From: Vampirovibrionales bacterium
GTDB taxonomy: Bacteria > Cyanobacteriota > Vampirovibrionia > Vampirovibrionales > JAJTHC01
DNA: 5,662 bases
Reading direction: 5' to 3'
Assembly: GCA_021299615.1 (NCBI GenBank)
Contig: JAJTHC010000104.1
Location: 1-5,662, forward strand
Part shown: piece by piece, positions 1 through 5,573 of the stretch
Layout of the letters: the number at the start of each line of letters is the position of its first letter
Numbering within the stretch: the first letter of the stretch is position 1
The notes under the pieces: model-generated
Told to the model about the DNA's origin: nothing
Seen by the model: the letters and a program-made list of their open reading frames with translations, nothing else
Database searches by the model: none
Position numbers and translations under genes: made by a program

Positions 1-29
1 CTTTTATGTGCTACAAACAAGGTTAGCCT

Positions 30-674
30 ATGTCTATTTCTACAAATGTTTATGCCAATAACCCCTTGCCTTACCCAACGTCTTATGGGTTACCCTACGG
101 TATTCCTGTAGCAGACTACTCGACTCCTTGTTTTGGCTACGCCCCTATCTCTCCTGCCACGCTTGCCCCTGCTTACACGGTGACCACTATGCCAGCGAAC
201 TTGCTAGTGCCTCCCCCCATTTACACAGTGAACCCCTATGCACCTAACGGCAGGCAATACCCAGGAGCCATAACCAAGCAAGTCACTTATAATGAAGTGA
301 ATGCCCGCTCACCGCATCGGCGTAATATCCCCCTGCCGTATTTAGCGTCGTATTATAACCGACCCAATGCGTATACGCCTCTCGTAAGCTTACCCATTCA
401 AGCACCGCCCTTAATTGATTTAAGCACCCCACAAGACGGGGCTGGTAATCCCTTGATGCGTTACTACTTGGCTCCCCCTCGTTATGAAGGCTTGAAAGAT
501 CCTGTACCGACGACTTTGCCATTGAATCAGATTATTCGCCCTAGTACAGTACCGATGCCTCATACCGATCGCATGAACAGCGAACCCCGTTTAAGTAGCT
601 TCTTTGAATCACCGCAACAGATTGAGCGTCCTTATATCCAAATGGGTGAAACGGATCTTTTCCCTCAGCGTTAA
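30..674 (+). CDS. Pro/Tyr-rich protein of unknown function
   Basis: I do not recognise this 214-residue protein. The ATG at 30 is preceded by AAGG (19-22) seven bases away, a good ribosome binding site, so the start is believable. By count the protein has about 38 Pro (18%) and 19 Tyr (9%), spread along the whole length with many PY, YP, LP and PPP steps and few charged residues in the first 80. No hydrophobic segment is long enough for a membrane span, no signal peptide or lipobox is visible, and there is a single Cys (C34). The composition suggests an extended or disordered chain, perhaps a surface, structural or adaptor protein, but nothing shows a biochemical role. An antisense reading at 283-522 is treated as a shadow. 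The pilin-like genes follow after 113 bp on the same strand, so a surface-associated role is possible but purely inferred. That it is a gene is fairly sure; its function is unknown. Confidence 0.75.
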   Translation: MSISTNVYANNPLPYPTSYGLPYGIPVADYSTPCFGYAPISPATLAPAYTVTTMPANLLVPPPIYTVNPYAPNGRQYPGAITKQVTYNEVNARSPHRRNIPLPYLASYYNRPNAYTPLVSLPIQAPPLIDLSTPQDGAGNPLMRYYLAPPRYEGLKDPVPTTLPLNQIIRPSTVPMPHTDRMNSEPRLSSFFESPQQIERPYIQMGETDLFPQR

Positions 675-746
675 TAAAATTGCAGAGCGTTCTATACTAT
701 ATGTTAACGATTTGCAACAAAGTCTAGCGAAACAATTTCAAAATAA

Positions 747-772
747 GCTATACTTAGAATACTAAGTATAGC
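747..772 (+). promoter_or_regulatory. Perfect 11-bp inverted repeat abutting the RBS of the first pilin gene
   Basis: GCTATACTTAG at 747-757 and its exact reverse complement CTAAGTATAGC at 762-772 are separated by the four bases AATA. The repeat ends where the ribosome binding site GGAG (773-776) begins, 11 bases before the ATG at 788. If transcribed, it would form an 11-bp stem with a tetraloop directly 5' of the ribosome binding site. As DNA, it could be a dimeric repressor or activator site. The left arm contains TATACT (749-754), a 5/6 match to a -10 box, but no convincing -35 lies 16-18 bp upstream. It lacks a following T-run, so a rho-independent terminator is unlikely. Confidence 0.6.
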
Positions 773-787
773 GGAGAGAAAAAGCGA

Positions 788-1348
788 ATGCGTTTAAATC
801 AGCAATCTTGGGCGTTTACCATTGTAGAATTTAGTATTGTTTTAGGGCTTCTCGGCATTATGACTACAGTCGTCATGGTGAGCTATAAAAACGCAGAAGA
901 AGACACGGATAAAGCTTCTTTAGAAGCAGGGATGGGAACGTTTCAAAATGTATTATTAGAAGGTAGTCAGCGTTCAGAAATCGCCCCTAAAGACATTGAC
1001 TTGCGAGCCATCTTAGCCGCCGTGGATCCCCAGCCTGCCTATGCGGCTTTTGCGGGAGATGCCGTTGCTTACACTTCGGCTATTACGAACAAGGGGGCAG
1101 AAACACAATATCAATGGACGTTTAATGACGACCCAATTGATCCTACTATTACGTTAGCCACGAAAGCTCGGCAAGCTAATAATTGGACGGGAACTAGGCG
1201 ATTAAGCTTTCGTGTTAACGATTGTGGAGCGGTTTGCCCCGTTACTTTAAATGGTTTTGACCAGTACGAATTACAGCCCAATATCAATACCTTTTGTGAA
1301 GCAGATACGGTTCAACAAGACTGTAATGTGATTTTAAGAAAGCCTTAA
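788..1348 (+). CDS. Type IV pilin-like protein (prepilin-type N-terminus), first of a tandem pair
   Basis: This 186-residue protein has a class-III prepilin N-terminus. A short leader (MRLNQQSWA) ends at A9, the predicted cleavage point, followed by F10 (+1) and E14 (Glu+5) at the start of a hydrophobic helix to about residue 31. Prepilin peptidase would be expected to cleave and N-methylate it, and the mature protein (about 177 residues) would sit in the inner membrane or be assembled into a pilus or pseudopilus. Ala at -1 in place of the usual Gly is noteworthy. The C-terminal domain has four cysteines, C146, C150, C170 and C179, probably disulfide-bonded outside the cytoplasm. Residues 1-80 align without gaps to the next gene product; about 23 extra residues around 82-108 explain most of its greater length. 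The ATG follows GGAG at 773-776, and an in-frame TAG at 755-757 limits upstream extension. Whether it is a major pilin, minor pilin or pseudopilin cannot be told; no assembly genes are in the window. Confidence 0.85.
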   Translation: MRLNQQSWAFTIVEFSIVLGLLGIMTTVVMVSYKNAEEDTDKASLEAGMGTFQNVLLEGSQRSEIAPKDIDLRAILAAVDPQPAYAAFAGDAVAYTSAITNKGAETQYQWTFNDDPIDPTITLATKARQANNWTGTRRLSFRVNDCGAVCPVTLNGFDQYELQPNINTFCEADTVQQDCNVILRKP

Positions 1349-1360
1349 TCGTATTTATCG

Positions 1361-1370
1361 GCTATACTTA
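1361..1370 (+). promoter_or_regulatory. Shared 10-bp element GCTATACTTA upstream of the second pilin gene
   Basis: These ten bases are identical to the left arm of the inverted repeat before the first pilin gene (747-756). They lie 44 bp upstream of the GTG start here, against 41 bp upstream of the ATG there. The right arm is not present at this copy. The contained TATACT (1363-1368) could be a -10 box, which would make this a second promoter inside the pilin cluster. It could equally be a half-site for a regulator, or a remnant of the duplication that made the two pilin genes. No good -35 hexamer is visible. Confidence 0.4.
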
Positions 1371-1404
1371 AAGGGGATTCGTCTGTTTAAAGGAAGCTTG
1401 ACGG

Positions 1405-1896
1405 GTGAGATTAGCAAGTTCTAACAAAGCCTTTACTCGTTTTGAAACAACGATAAGTCTTGTACTTCTCGTCGTTTTGCTTGCCTTTGCGTGGGTGACT
1501 TATGAACGTGCTTTTGAAGAAGCGGATGCTCAAGCCCTTCAAAAAAAGCTTCTTGATTTTCAAAACGCCTTGATTGAAGGAAGTCAACGAAGCGGTATTC
1601 TAGCTAAAGACTTGGAACTCAATATGGTTCTTGAAGCAATGCCTGTCGAACCTTTTTTTCAGTGGAAAACGATAGATCCTTTAGCAACAGATCCACGAGT
1701 CGAATTAGAAGTTTCGTTTAAAAACCGTCCGTCTTTAACCGCATTTCGAGCCGTTAGTTTTCGAGTAAATGATTGTGGAGATGTTTGCCTTCTTGCCCTG
1801 AAAAACTTTAGCTATTATCATTTAAGTCCTAGCCCCAATGCAACATGCCCTGAAGATGCCGTTTCAAAGGTGTGTAATTACTTGTCTAATGAATAG
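1405..1896 (+). CDS. Type IV pilin-like protein, second of a tandem pair
   Basis: This 163-residue protein is a clear paralogue of the preceding one. Its leader MRLASSNKA ends in A9, then F10 (+1) and E14 (Glu+5) begin the transmembrane helix (to about residue 31). FQN at 52-54 and EGSQRS at 58-63 fall at the same residue numbers in both proteins. FRVNDCG occurs in both, and the four cysteines C124, C128, C148 and C157 keep exactly the C-X3-C-X19-C-X8-C spacing. It starts with GTG: AGGA at 1391-1394 lies ten bases upstream, an in-frame TGA at 1399-1401 rules out a longer form, and the resulting MRL N-terminus matches its partner. An oddity is R12 at mature position +3 plus T15/T16, giving a more polar start to the helix than most pilins have. 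Prepilin peptidase processing and an extracytoplasmic disulfide-linked head are inferred from the family. Its TAG stop lies 8 bp before the antiporter ATG, so the two are probably cotranscribed. Confidence 0.82.
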   Translation: MRLASSNKAFTRFETTISLVLLVVLLAFAWVTYERAFEEADAQALQKKLLDFQNALIEGSQRSGILAKDLELNMVLEAMPVEPFFQWKTIDPLATDPRVELEVSFKNRPSLTAFRAVSFRVNDCGDVCLLALKNFSYYHLSPSPNATCPEDAVSKVCNYLSNE

Positions 1897-1904
1897 GAAA
1901 TCCC

Positions 1905-3938
1905 ATGTTTGATGCGTCCATTGCAAGCGTGCTACTTGTCGCCACGGTTGTAGCGACCTTATTTCATAACTTCAAGCTTCCTCCCGTATTAGGCTTTATG
2001 CTCGTGGGTGCCTTAACAGGGCCTTACGGACTAAAATGGATGCAAGATCAAGCCACCGTGCAGGGTATGGCGGAACTTGGCTTGATTTTCTTGCTTTTCA
2101 TGGTGGGTTTGGAATTGTCGCCCGCTAAATTAAAACGCATGAAAAATACGGCACTCCATGTGGGCGTTCGTTATATGTGCTTAGGCACTTTCGTGTTAGG
2201 TACGGCATTACTGACTTTGAAGGCTCCCCCCTTGTTGGCTTATGTGCTAGGGGGCGTTTTAAGCCTTAGCTCAACGGCTTTGGTGATTAAATGTGTGGAA
2301 GATGCTCAAGTCGCCACAAGCACCATTGGACGAATGACACTGGGTTCCCTGATTGTGCAAGACATTGCGGTGATTCCACTGTTATTGCTTGTACCTGTTT
2401 TACACAAAGTTTACGGTGGCAGCGAAGTGAACCTGCTTTTACTGGTATGGGATTTAGCGAAAGCCCTTCTGGCGTTACTGGCAACAGTCGCCTTAAGCTT
2501 TTACTTCATTCCCAAGCTTGTGGACAAACTTGCTCAAGCTCGAAATCGTGAACTCTTTACCTTGTCTGTTTTTTGTTTAGGCATTGGCATGGCATTTTTT
2601 ACACACTGGCTAGGCTTAAGCCTTGAAGCAGGTGCCTTTGTGGGTGGACTCGCCTTAAGCGGAAGCCTTTACAGCAAGCAAGTCTTAAGCGACAGCCGTC
2701 CCTTTCGAGACGTGTTTGCATCCGTCTTTTTTGTTTCACTGGGTGCTTTACTAAATTGGGAAATTTTAAGTTCCCAATGGCTTACCATTTTAGCCTTGTG
2801 TGTTGGACTTTTAGGACTCAAAACGCTCGTGGGTATTGTGGTTGCTAGGCAAGCCAAGCTTTCATGGAAGGTCGCCATTTCATCCGCCTTGCTTTTATTT
2901 CAAGTGGGAGAACTTTCTTTTATGGTACTTCGGCACCTTAAAGAAGGCATTCAAAATGCCCCTTGGCTTTTAGCGTGGAGCAATCAATGGATGGATGCCT
3001 TGATTCACGCCATTATTTTAAGCCTATGGGTGACTCCTCTATTGAGTCGTCTCTTATTTTCAAATGGGCAAGCACGCATTGCGAAATGGACCGATCAATG
3101 GGATCACGCCGATCTCATTGAAGAACAAGAACTTGGGTTCAAGCATTCCAAACGATTAAAAGCCTTTGACGAAAGCACCGTTTTAATCATAGGTTATGGC
3201 CCTGTGGCACAACAACTTGCCGAAGCCTTACGTTCTGAACAAATTACTTACCACGTGCTTGAAAATAATGCCCTAACCGTAAAAAGTCTAAAAGAAGAGG
3301 GGGCTACCGCTGTTTATGGAGATGCCACTTCCCCAAACGTACTGGAATCCGCAGGTATTAAGGCGGTGGATTTGTTAGTGGTGACGGTTCCTATTGTGAA
3401 AGTCGCCACTGCTATTCTCTTTCATGCTCGAGAGCTAAAGCCTGAACTCACCATTGTCGCACGAGCCAAATATCGCACGGATGTTGCCCCACTGTACGAG
3501 GCTGGAGCTGATGCCGTCATTTACGATGAACTTGAATCAGGGCATCGATTCATTCATTACAGTTTACTGAAACTCGGTTTTTCCATGCAAGAATCTCATA
3601 GTAGGGGCTTATTGTTAAGGCATCAGTTTGAAGGGGAGTTTCATCCGCCTGAAATGAGCGGTAGCTTACCTGAGCTGTCGAGTCGATTACCTTTGGTGGG
3701 AGATACCCTACTAGAATGGATGCCTGTGCCTGAAGGGTCGCCCCTTATTTGCCAAAGTTTAGAAGGAGCAAAGATTAGACAACGCACAGGGGTTAATATC
3801 GTTTCTATTATTCAAGCAGATACCCTTGAACGTCGAGATGCTGTTGCTAAAAGCATTCTTAATCCAGGGGATGTTTTGATTAGCCTAGGTAAGGCGTCTC
3901 AGCTCGATGCCTTGCGTGAAGCGTTGAAAGTCGTTTAA
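1905..3938 (+). CDS. CPA2/Kef-type monovalent cation:proton antiporter with RCK domains
   Basis: This 677-residue inner-membrane protein is expected to exchange K+ or Na+ for H+. Residues 1 to about 385 form the Na+/H+ exchanger domain with some 12-13 hydrophobic segments. Family marks are GLELSP (68-73), SLSSTALV (120-127), QDIAVIPLL (152-160, with D153 the likely ion/proton-binding Asp) and LEAGAFVGGLALS (240-252). A charged linker follows, then a TrkA-N/RCK nucleotide-binding domain (about 423-540) with GYGPVA (430-435) as the dinucleotide loop, E453 at the end of the second strand and GDAT at 472-475. A TrkA-C-like domain lies at about 590-677. Length and domain order match KefB/KefC-like proteins; nothing appears broken. 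Ion specificity and ligand cannot be read from sequence, and no KefF/KefG-type ancillary gene is present, so glutathione gating should not be assumed. The ribosome binding site AGGAA (1895-1899) overlaps the upstream pilin stop codon. The stop codon is 5 bp from that of convergent minE. Confidence 0.93.
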   Translation: MFDASIASVLLVATVVATLFHNFKLPPVLGFMLVGALTGPYGLKWMQDQATVQGMAELGLIFLLFMVGLELSPAKLKRMKNTALHVGVRYMCLGTFVLGTALLTLKAPPLLAYVLGGVLSLSSTALVIKCVEDAQVATSTIGRMTLGSLIVQDIAVIPLLLLVPVLHKVYGGSEVNLLLLVWDLAKALLALLATVALSFYFIPKLVDKLAQARNRELFTLSVFCLGIGMAFFTHWLGLSLEAGAFVGGLALSGSLYSKQVLSDSRPFRDVFASVFFVSLGALLNWEILSSQWLTILALCVGLLGLKTLVGIVVARQAKLSWKVAISSALLLFQVGELSFMVLRHLKEGIQNAPWLLAWSNQWMDALIHAIILSLWVTPLLSRLLFSNGQARIAKWTDQWDHADLIEEQELGFKHSKRLKAFDESTVLIIGYGPVAQQLAEALRSEQITYHVLENNALTVKSLKEEGATAVYGDATSPNVLESAGIKAVDLLVVTVPIVKVATAILFHARELKPELTIVARAKYRTDVAPLYEAGADAVIYDELESGHRFIHYSLLKLGFSMQESHSRGLLLRHQFEGEFHPPEMSGSLPELSSRLPLVGDTLLEWMPVPEGSPLICQSLEGAKIRQRTGVNIVSIIQADTLERRDAVAKSILNPGDVLISLGKASQLDALREALKVV

Positions 3939-3943
3939 ATGGT

Positions 3944-4360
3944 TTAAGCCTTACTTGATTTCGCTTTAGACTTTGCTGGTTTTTCCAGTTCACTCAGCTC
4001 TTTAGCCGCCGCATCTTTTACGGTATCGACAACATCACGCTTAAGCTTCACAGGAATGCTTGCCATTAACGCCACTTGATTCGTCTCGGGATCCGTCTCT
4101 AAGTTCAGCTCGATGTCTTGCTTGTCAATTTCAATATACTTTGAAATCACCGTCACAAGCTCATCTCGCATGGCTTCAATCACATGCGGTTCAAGTTGTG
4201 TGCGGTCGTGCATCAAAACCAAACGCAGGCGGTTGTAAGCCGAAGATCGCCCCGAATTGCTGGAATCATCCGCATCAAAGTTTCTGTCTAGCGGATTTAC
4301 AGAAATGTTGGCTTGTTCAATGGTCGTCAAGCCAAATAAGTTAAGGAGTTGTTTAAACAT
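3944..4360 (-). CDS. minE: Cell division topological specificity factor MinE
   Basis: MinE stimulates the ATPase of membrane-bound MinD, releasing it and creating the oscillation or gradient that keeps division inhibitors from midcell. I chose the ATG at 4360 (138 residues), because GAAAGGT lies about nine bases upstream and the protein then begins MFKQLLNLFGL, the amphipathic membrane-targeting helix expected at a MinE N-terminus. A longer frame from 4411 adds 17 residues before it and is unlikely. The anti-MinCD/MinD-binding segment covers roughly 39-55 (RLRLVLMHDR at 44-53), and the dimerisation domain about 56-106 (ISKYIEID at 72-79). The motif style resembles cyanobacterial MinE. The protein is long for the family (E. 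coli MinE is 88 residues): a Ser/Asp/Asn-rich insert of about 17 residues follows the N-terminal helix, and a Lys/Ala/Ser-rich tail of about 32 residues ends it. It lies 68 bp downstream of minD, presumably cotranscribed. Confidence 0.93.
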   Translation of the reverse strand: MFKQLLNLFGLTTIEQANISVNPLDRNFDADDSSNSGRSSAYNRLRLVLMHDRTQLEPHVIEAMRDELVTVISKYIEIDKQDIELNLETDPETNQVALMASIPVKLKRDVVDTVKDAAAKELSELEKPAKSKAKSSKA

Positions 4361-4368
4361 GTGTATAG

Positions 4369-4375
4369 ACCTTTC
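4369..4375 (-). promoter_or_regulatory. Ribosome binding site deciding the minE start
   Basis: On the minus strand the sequence reads GAAAGGT, with AAAGG nine bases before the ATG at 4360-4358. This supports the start that places the membrane-targeting helix at the extreme N-terminus. The competing ATG at 4411 lies inside the hairpin at 4405-4421 and is therefore a poorer candidate. Confidence 0.65.
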
Positions 4376-4404
4376 TATCAGTAATCGGTAAATGAGCGTT
4401 TTAT

Positions 4405-4421
4405 AAAGCATAGCATGCTTT
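4405..4421 (-). promoter_or_regulatory. Intercistronic hairpin between minD and minE
   Basis: AAAGCAT (4405-4411) and ATGCTTT (4415-4421) are exact reverse complements around a three-base loop, giving a 7-bp stem in the 68-bp minD-minE gap. On the minus strand it begins 7 bases after the minD stop codon and is followed by ATAAAA rather than a T-run, so it is not a typical rho-independent terminator. It might stabilise or process the bicistronic mRNA, or attenuate minE relative to minD. That is inference, and a 7-bp repeat can arise by chance. Confidence 0.35.
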
Positions 4422-4428
4422 GAAAGAC

Positions 4429-5304
4429 TTACGCTTGTTTACGACTCCCCTTAAATAAGGCTTTTAACTTGTCTACCCATGAATCAGGTTCATCCAGATT
4501 CAAGAACGGTACGTCTTCTCCTGCAATACGCTTGGCAACATTACGATACGCCTGCCCCGAAATACTTTCTTCGATGTTCACCACAGGCTCCCCACGGTTG
4601 GTGCTGATGATAATATCCTTATCTTCAGGAATCTGACCAAGCAAGCGGATCGACAAAATCTCTAAGACATCTTCGGTGGACATCATATCATTCATCTTCA
4701 CCAAAGCAGGACGCACACGGTTCAACACCAAACGATAGTCTTCAATCGTGTTCTTCGCTTCAAGCAAGCCAATCACACGATCAGCATCTCGAACGGAAGA
4801 CATTTCAGGCGTTGCTACAACAATGGCTTCATCGGCGGCAGCAATGGCGGTTTGAAAGCCTTGCTCAATACCTGCAGGGCAGTCGAGCAACACAAAATCA
4901 GCCACTTCACGCAACTGCTTGCAAATTTCTACCATATGTTCTTCATTCAAGGCACTTTTGTCTCGGGTTTGAGCCGCAGGCAAAAGCGTTAAATTAGGCA
5001 GGCGTTTGTCTTTCACCAAGGCTTGTTGCAAACGGCAACGCCCTTCTAAGACATCAATCAAATTGTAGACAATGCGGTTTTCAAGCCCCATTAGAATATC
5101 CAAGTTTCGCAAGCCAATGTCGGTGTCCACCAACACGACTTTAAAGCCTAAGCGTGCCAAACCTGTACCGATATTAGCGGTGGTGGTGGTTTTGCCCACG
5201 CCACCTTTTCCCGAAGTCACTACAATAACTCGACCTTTGGGCTTACTAGACCTCTTTTTAGGGGTTTTTTCTGTGGAATCCATCAAATCTTTTTCGACTG
5301 TCAT
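4429..5304 (-). CDS. minD: Septum site-determining ATPase MinD
   Basis: MinD is a ParA/MinD-family P-loop ATPase that dimerises with ATP on the inner membrane, recruits MinC where present, and is released by MinE. The deviant Walker A motif is complete: KGGVGKTT at 33-40, with signature Lys33 and catalytic Lys38. The switch I region VDTDIGLRNLD (59-69) contains D60 and D62. The Walker B/switch II segment LLDCPAGIE (139-147) contains D141. NRV (195-197) matches the nucleotide base-contact region. The C-terminus, DSWVDKLKALFKG (274-286), is the amphipathic membrane-targeting helix. The ATG at 5304 is supported by GAGGT seven bases upstream. At 291 residues it is about 20 longer than usual, because some 22 Lys/Ser/Arg-rich residues precede the first beta strand; M8 (5283) is a possible alternative start but has a weaker ribosome binding site. 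minE follows after 68 bp. No minC lies in the 358 bp upstream. Confidence 0.97.
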   Translation of the reverse strand: MTVEKDLMDSTEKTPKKRSSKPKGRVIVVTSGKGGVGKTTTTANIGTGLARLGFKVVLVDTDIGLRNLDILMGLENRIVYNLIDVLEGRCRLQQALVKDKRLPNLTLLPAAQTRDKSALNEEHMVEICKQLREVADFVLLDCPAGIEQGFQTAIAAADEAIVVATPEMSSVRDADRVIGLLEAKNTIEDYRLVLNRVRPALVKMNDMMSTEDVLEILSIRLLGQIPEDKDIIISTNRGEPVVNIEESISGQAYRNVAKRIAGEDVPFLNLDEPDSWVDKLKALFKGSRKQA

Positions 5305-5335
5305 GGTGCATACCTCGTAAATACAAAGACATTAA

Positions 5336-5365
5336 ATTATAGAGCAAAACGCCGTACGTATTAAA
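5336..5365 (-). promoter_or_regulatory. Probable promoter of minD-minE
   Basis: On the minus strand a perfect TATAAT lies at 5341-5336. A weak -35, TTTAAT (5365-5360, three of six matches to TTGACA), stands 18 bp further upstream. Transcription would start near 5329, giving a leader of about 25 bases that contains the GAGGT ribosome binding site (5316-5312). The -10 match and spacing to the gene are good; the -35 is poor, so the promoter may need an activator. Confidence 0.5.
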
Positions 5366-5384
5366 CAAATCGATTAGTAACGTA

Positions 5385-5397
5385 ACTATTTAATAGT
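5385..5397. promoter_or_regulatory. Short palindrome upstream of the minD promoter
   Basis: ACTATT and AATAGT flank a single T, a perfect 6-bp inverted repeat. It extends imperfectly to CGTA on the left (5381-5384) and ATACG on the right (5398-5402), with one extra base. It lies about 20 bp upstream of the weak minD -35 element, where an activator or repressor could bind. The short, AT-rich arms make a chance origin quite possible. Confidence 0.25.
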
Positions 5398-5421
5398 ATA
5401 CGTCAAAGGGTTTTAATTTGG

Positions 5422-5433
5422 TTACAATTGTAA
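5422..5433. promoter_or_regulatory. Perfect 12-bp palindrome TTACAATTGTAA
   Basis: The sequence is an uninterrupted palindrome of 12 bases. Its core has the form TACA-NN-TGTA, the pattern known for operators of the BlaI/MecI/CopY repressor family. No such regulator is encoded in this window, so the assignment is a resemblance only. Because it sits about 90 bp upstream of the minD -10 box, it might instead serve a gene beyond the right edge of the window. Confidence 0.3.
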
Positions 5434-5553
5434 AGTCTCAACCCAAAGATGTTACATTTTAGAGATTTTTGTAGGTGAATAGGCAATTCTAAAACAAAGC
5501 GTCTTTTTATTTGATTAAACAGAATATAGCTGAATTTAGAGTTTTCTGTACAG

Positions 5554-5573
5554 TAGGCTAGACTAGGAGCCTA
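5554..5573. repeat. Small hairpin inside the nested element
   Basis: TAGGCT (5554-5559) and AGCCTA (5568-5573) form a 6-bp stem around an eight-base loop. The overlapping pair CTAGG (5563-5567) and CCTAG (5570-5574) would be an alternative fold. It occupies the left strand between the outer and inner stems of the larger structure. Confidence 0.35.

Noticed and set aside
283..522. 79-residue frame on the minus strand inside the Pro/Tyr-rich gene
   Set aside because: No convincing family resemblance, and it is fully antisense to a frame with a better ribosome binding site.
691..700. Promoter -10 box TATACT upstream of the first pilin gene
   Set aside because: TATACT is present at 693-698, but no -35-like hexamer lies at suitable spacing and it is about 90 bp from the start codon, so it is not called.
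747..772. Rho-independent terminator after the Pro/Tyr-rich gene
   Set aside because: The stem is mostly AT, is not followed by a T-run, and lies against the next gene's ribosome binding site rather than near the upstream stop codon at 674.
1905..3938. Naming the antiporter kefB or kefC
   Set aside because: Domain order fits the Kef/CPA2 group, but no KefF/KefG-type ancillary gene is present and glutathione gating cannot be read from the sequence, so a specific symbol would overstate the evidence.
4361..4411. Longer MinE start at 4411 adding 17 residues
   Set aside because: The extension would precede the amphipathic membrane-targeting helix expected at the extreme N-terminus. Its ATG lies in a hairpin, whereas the ATG at 4360 has AAAGG at good spacing.
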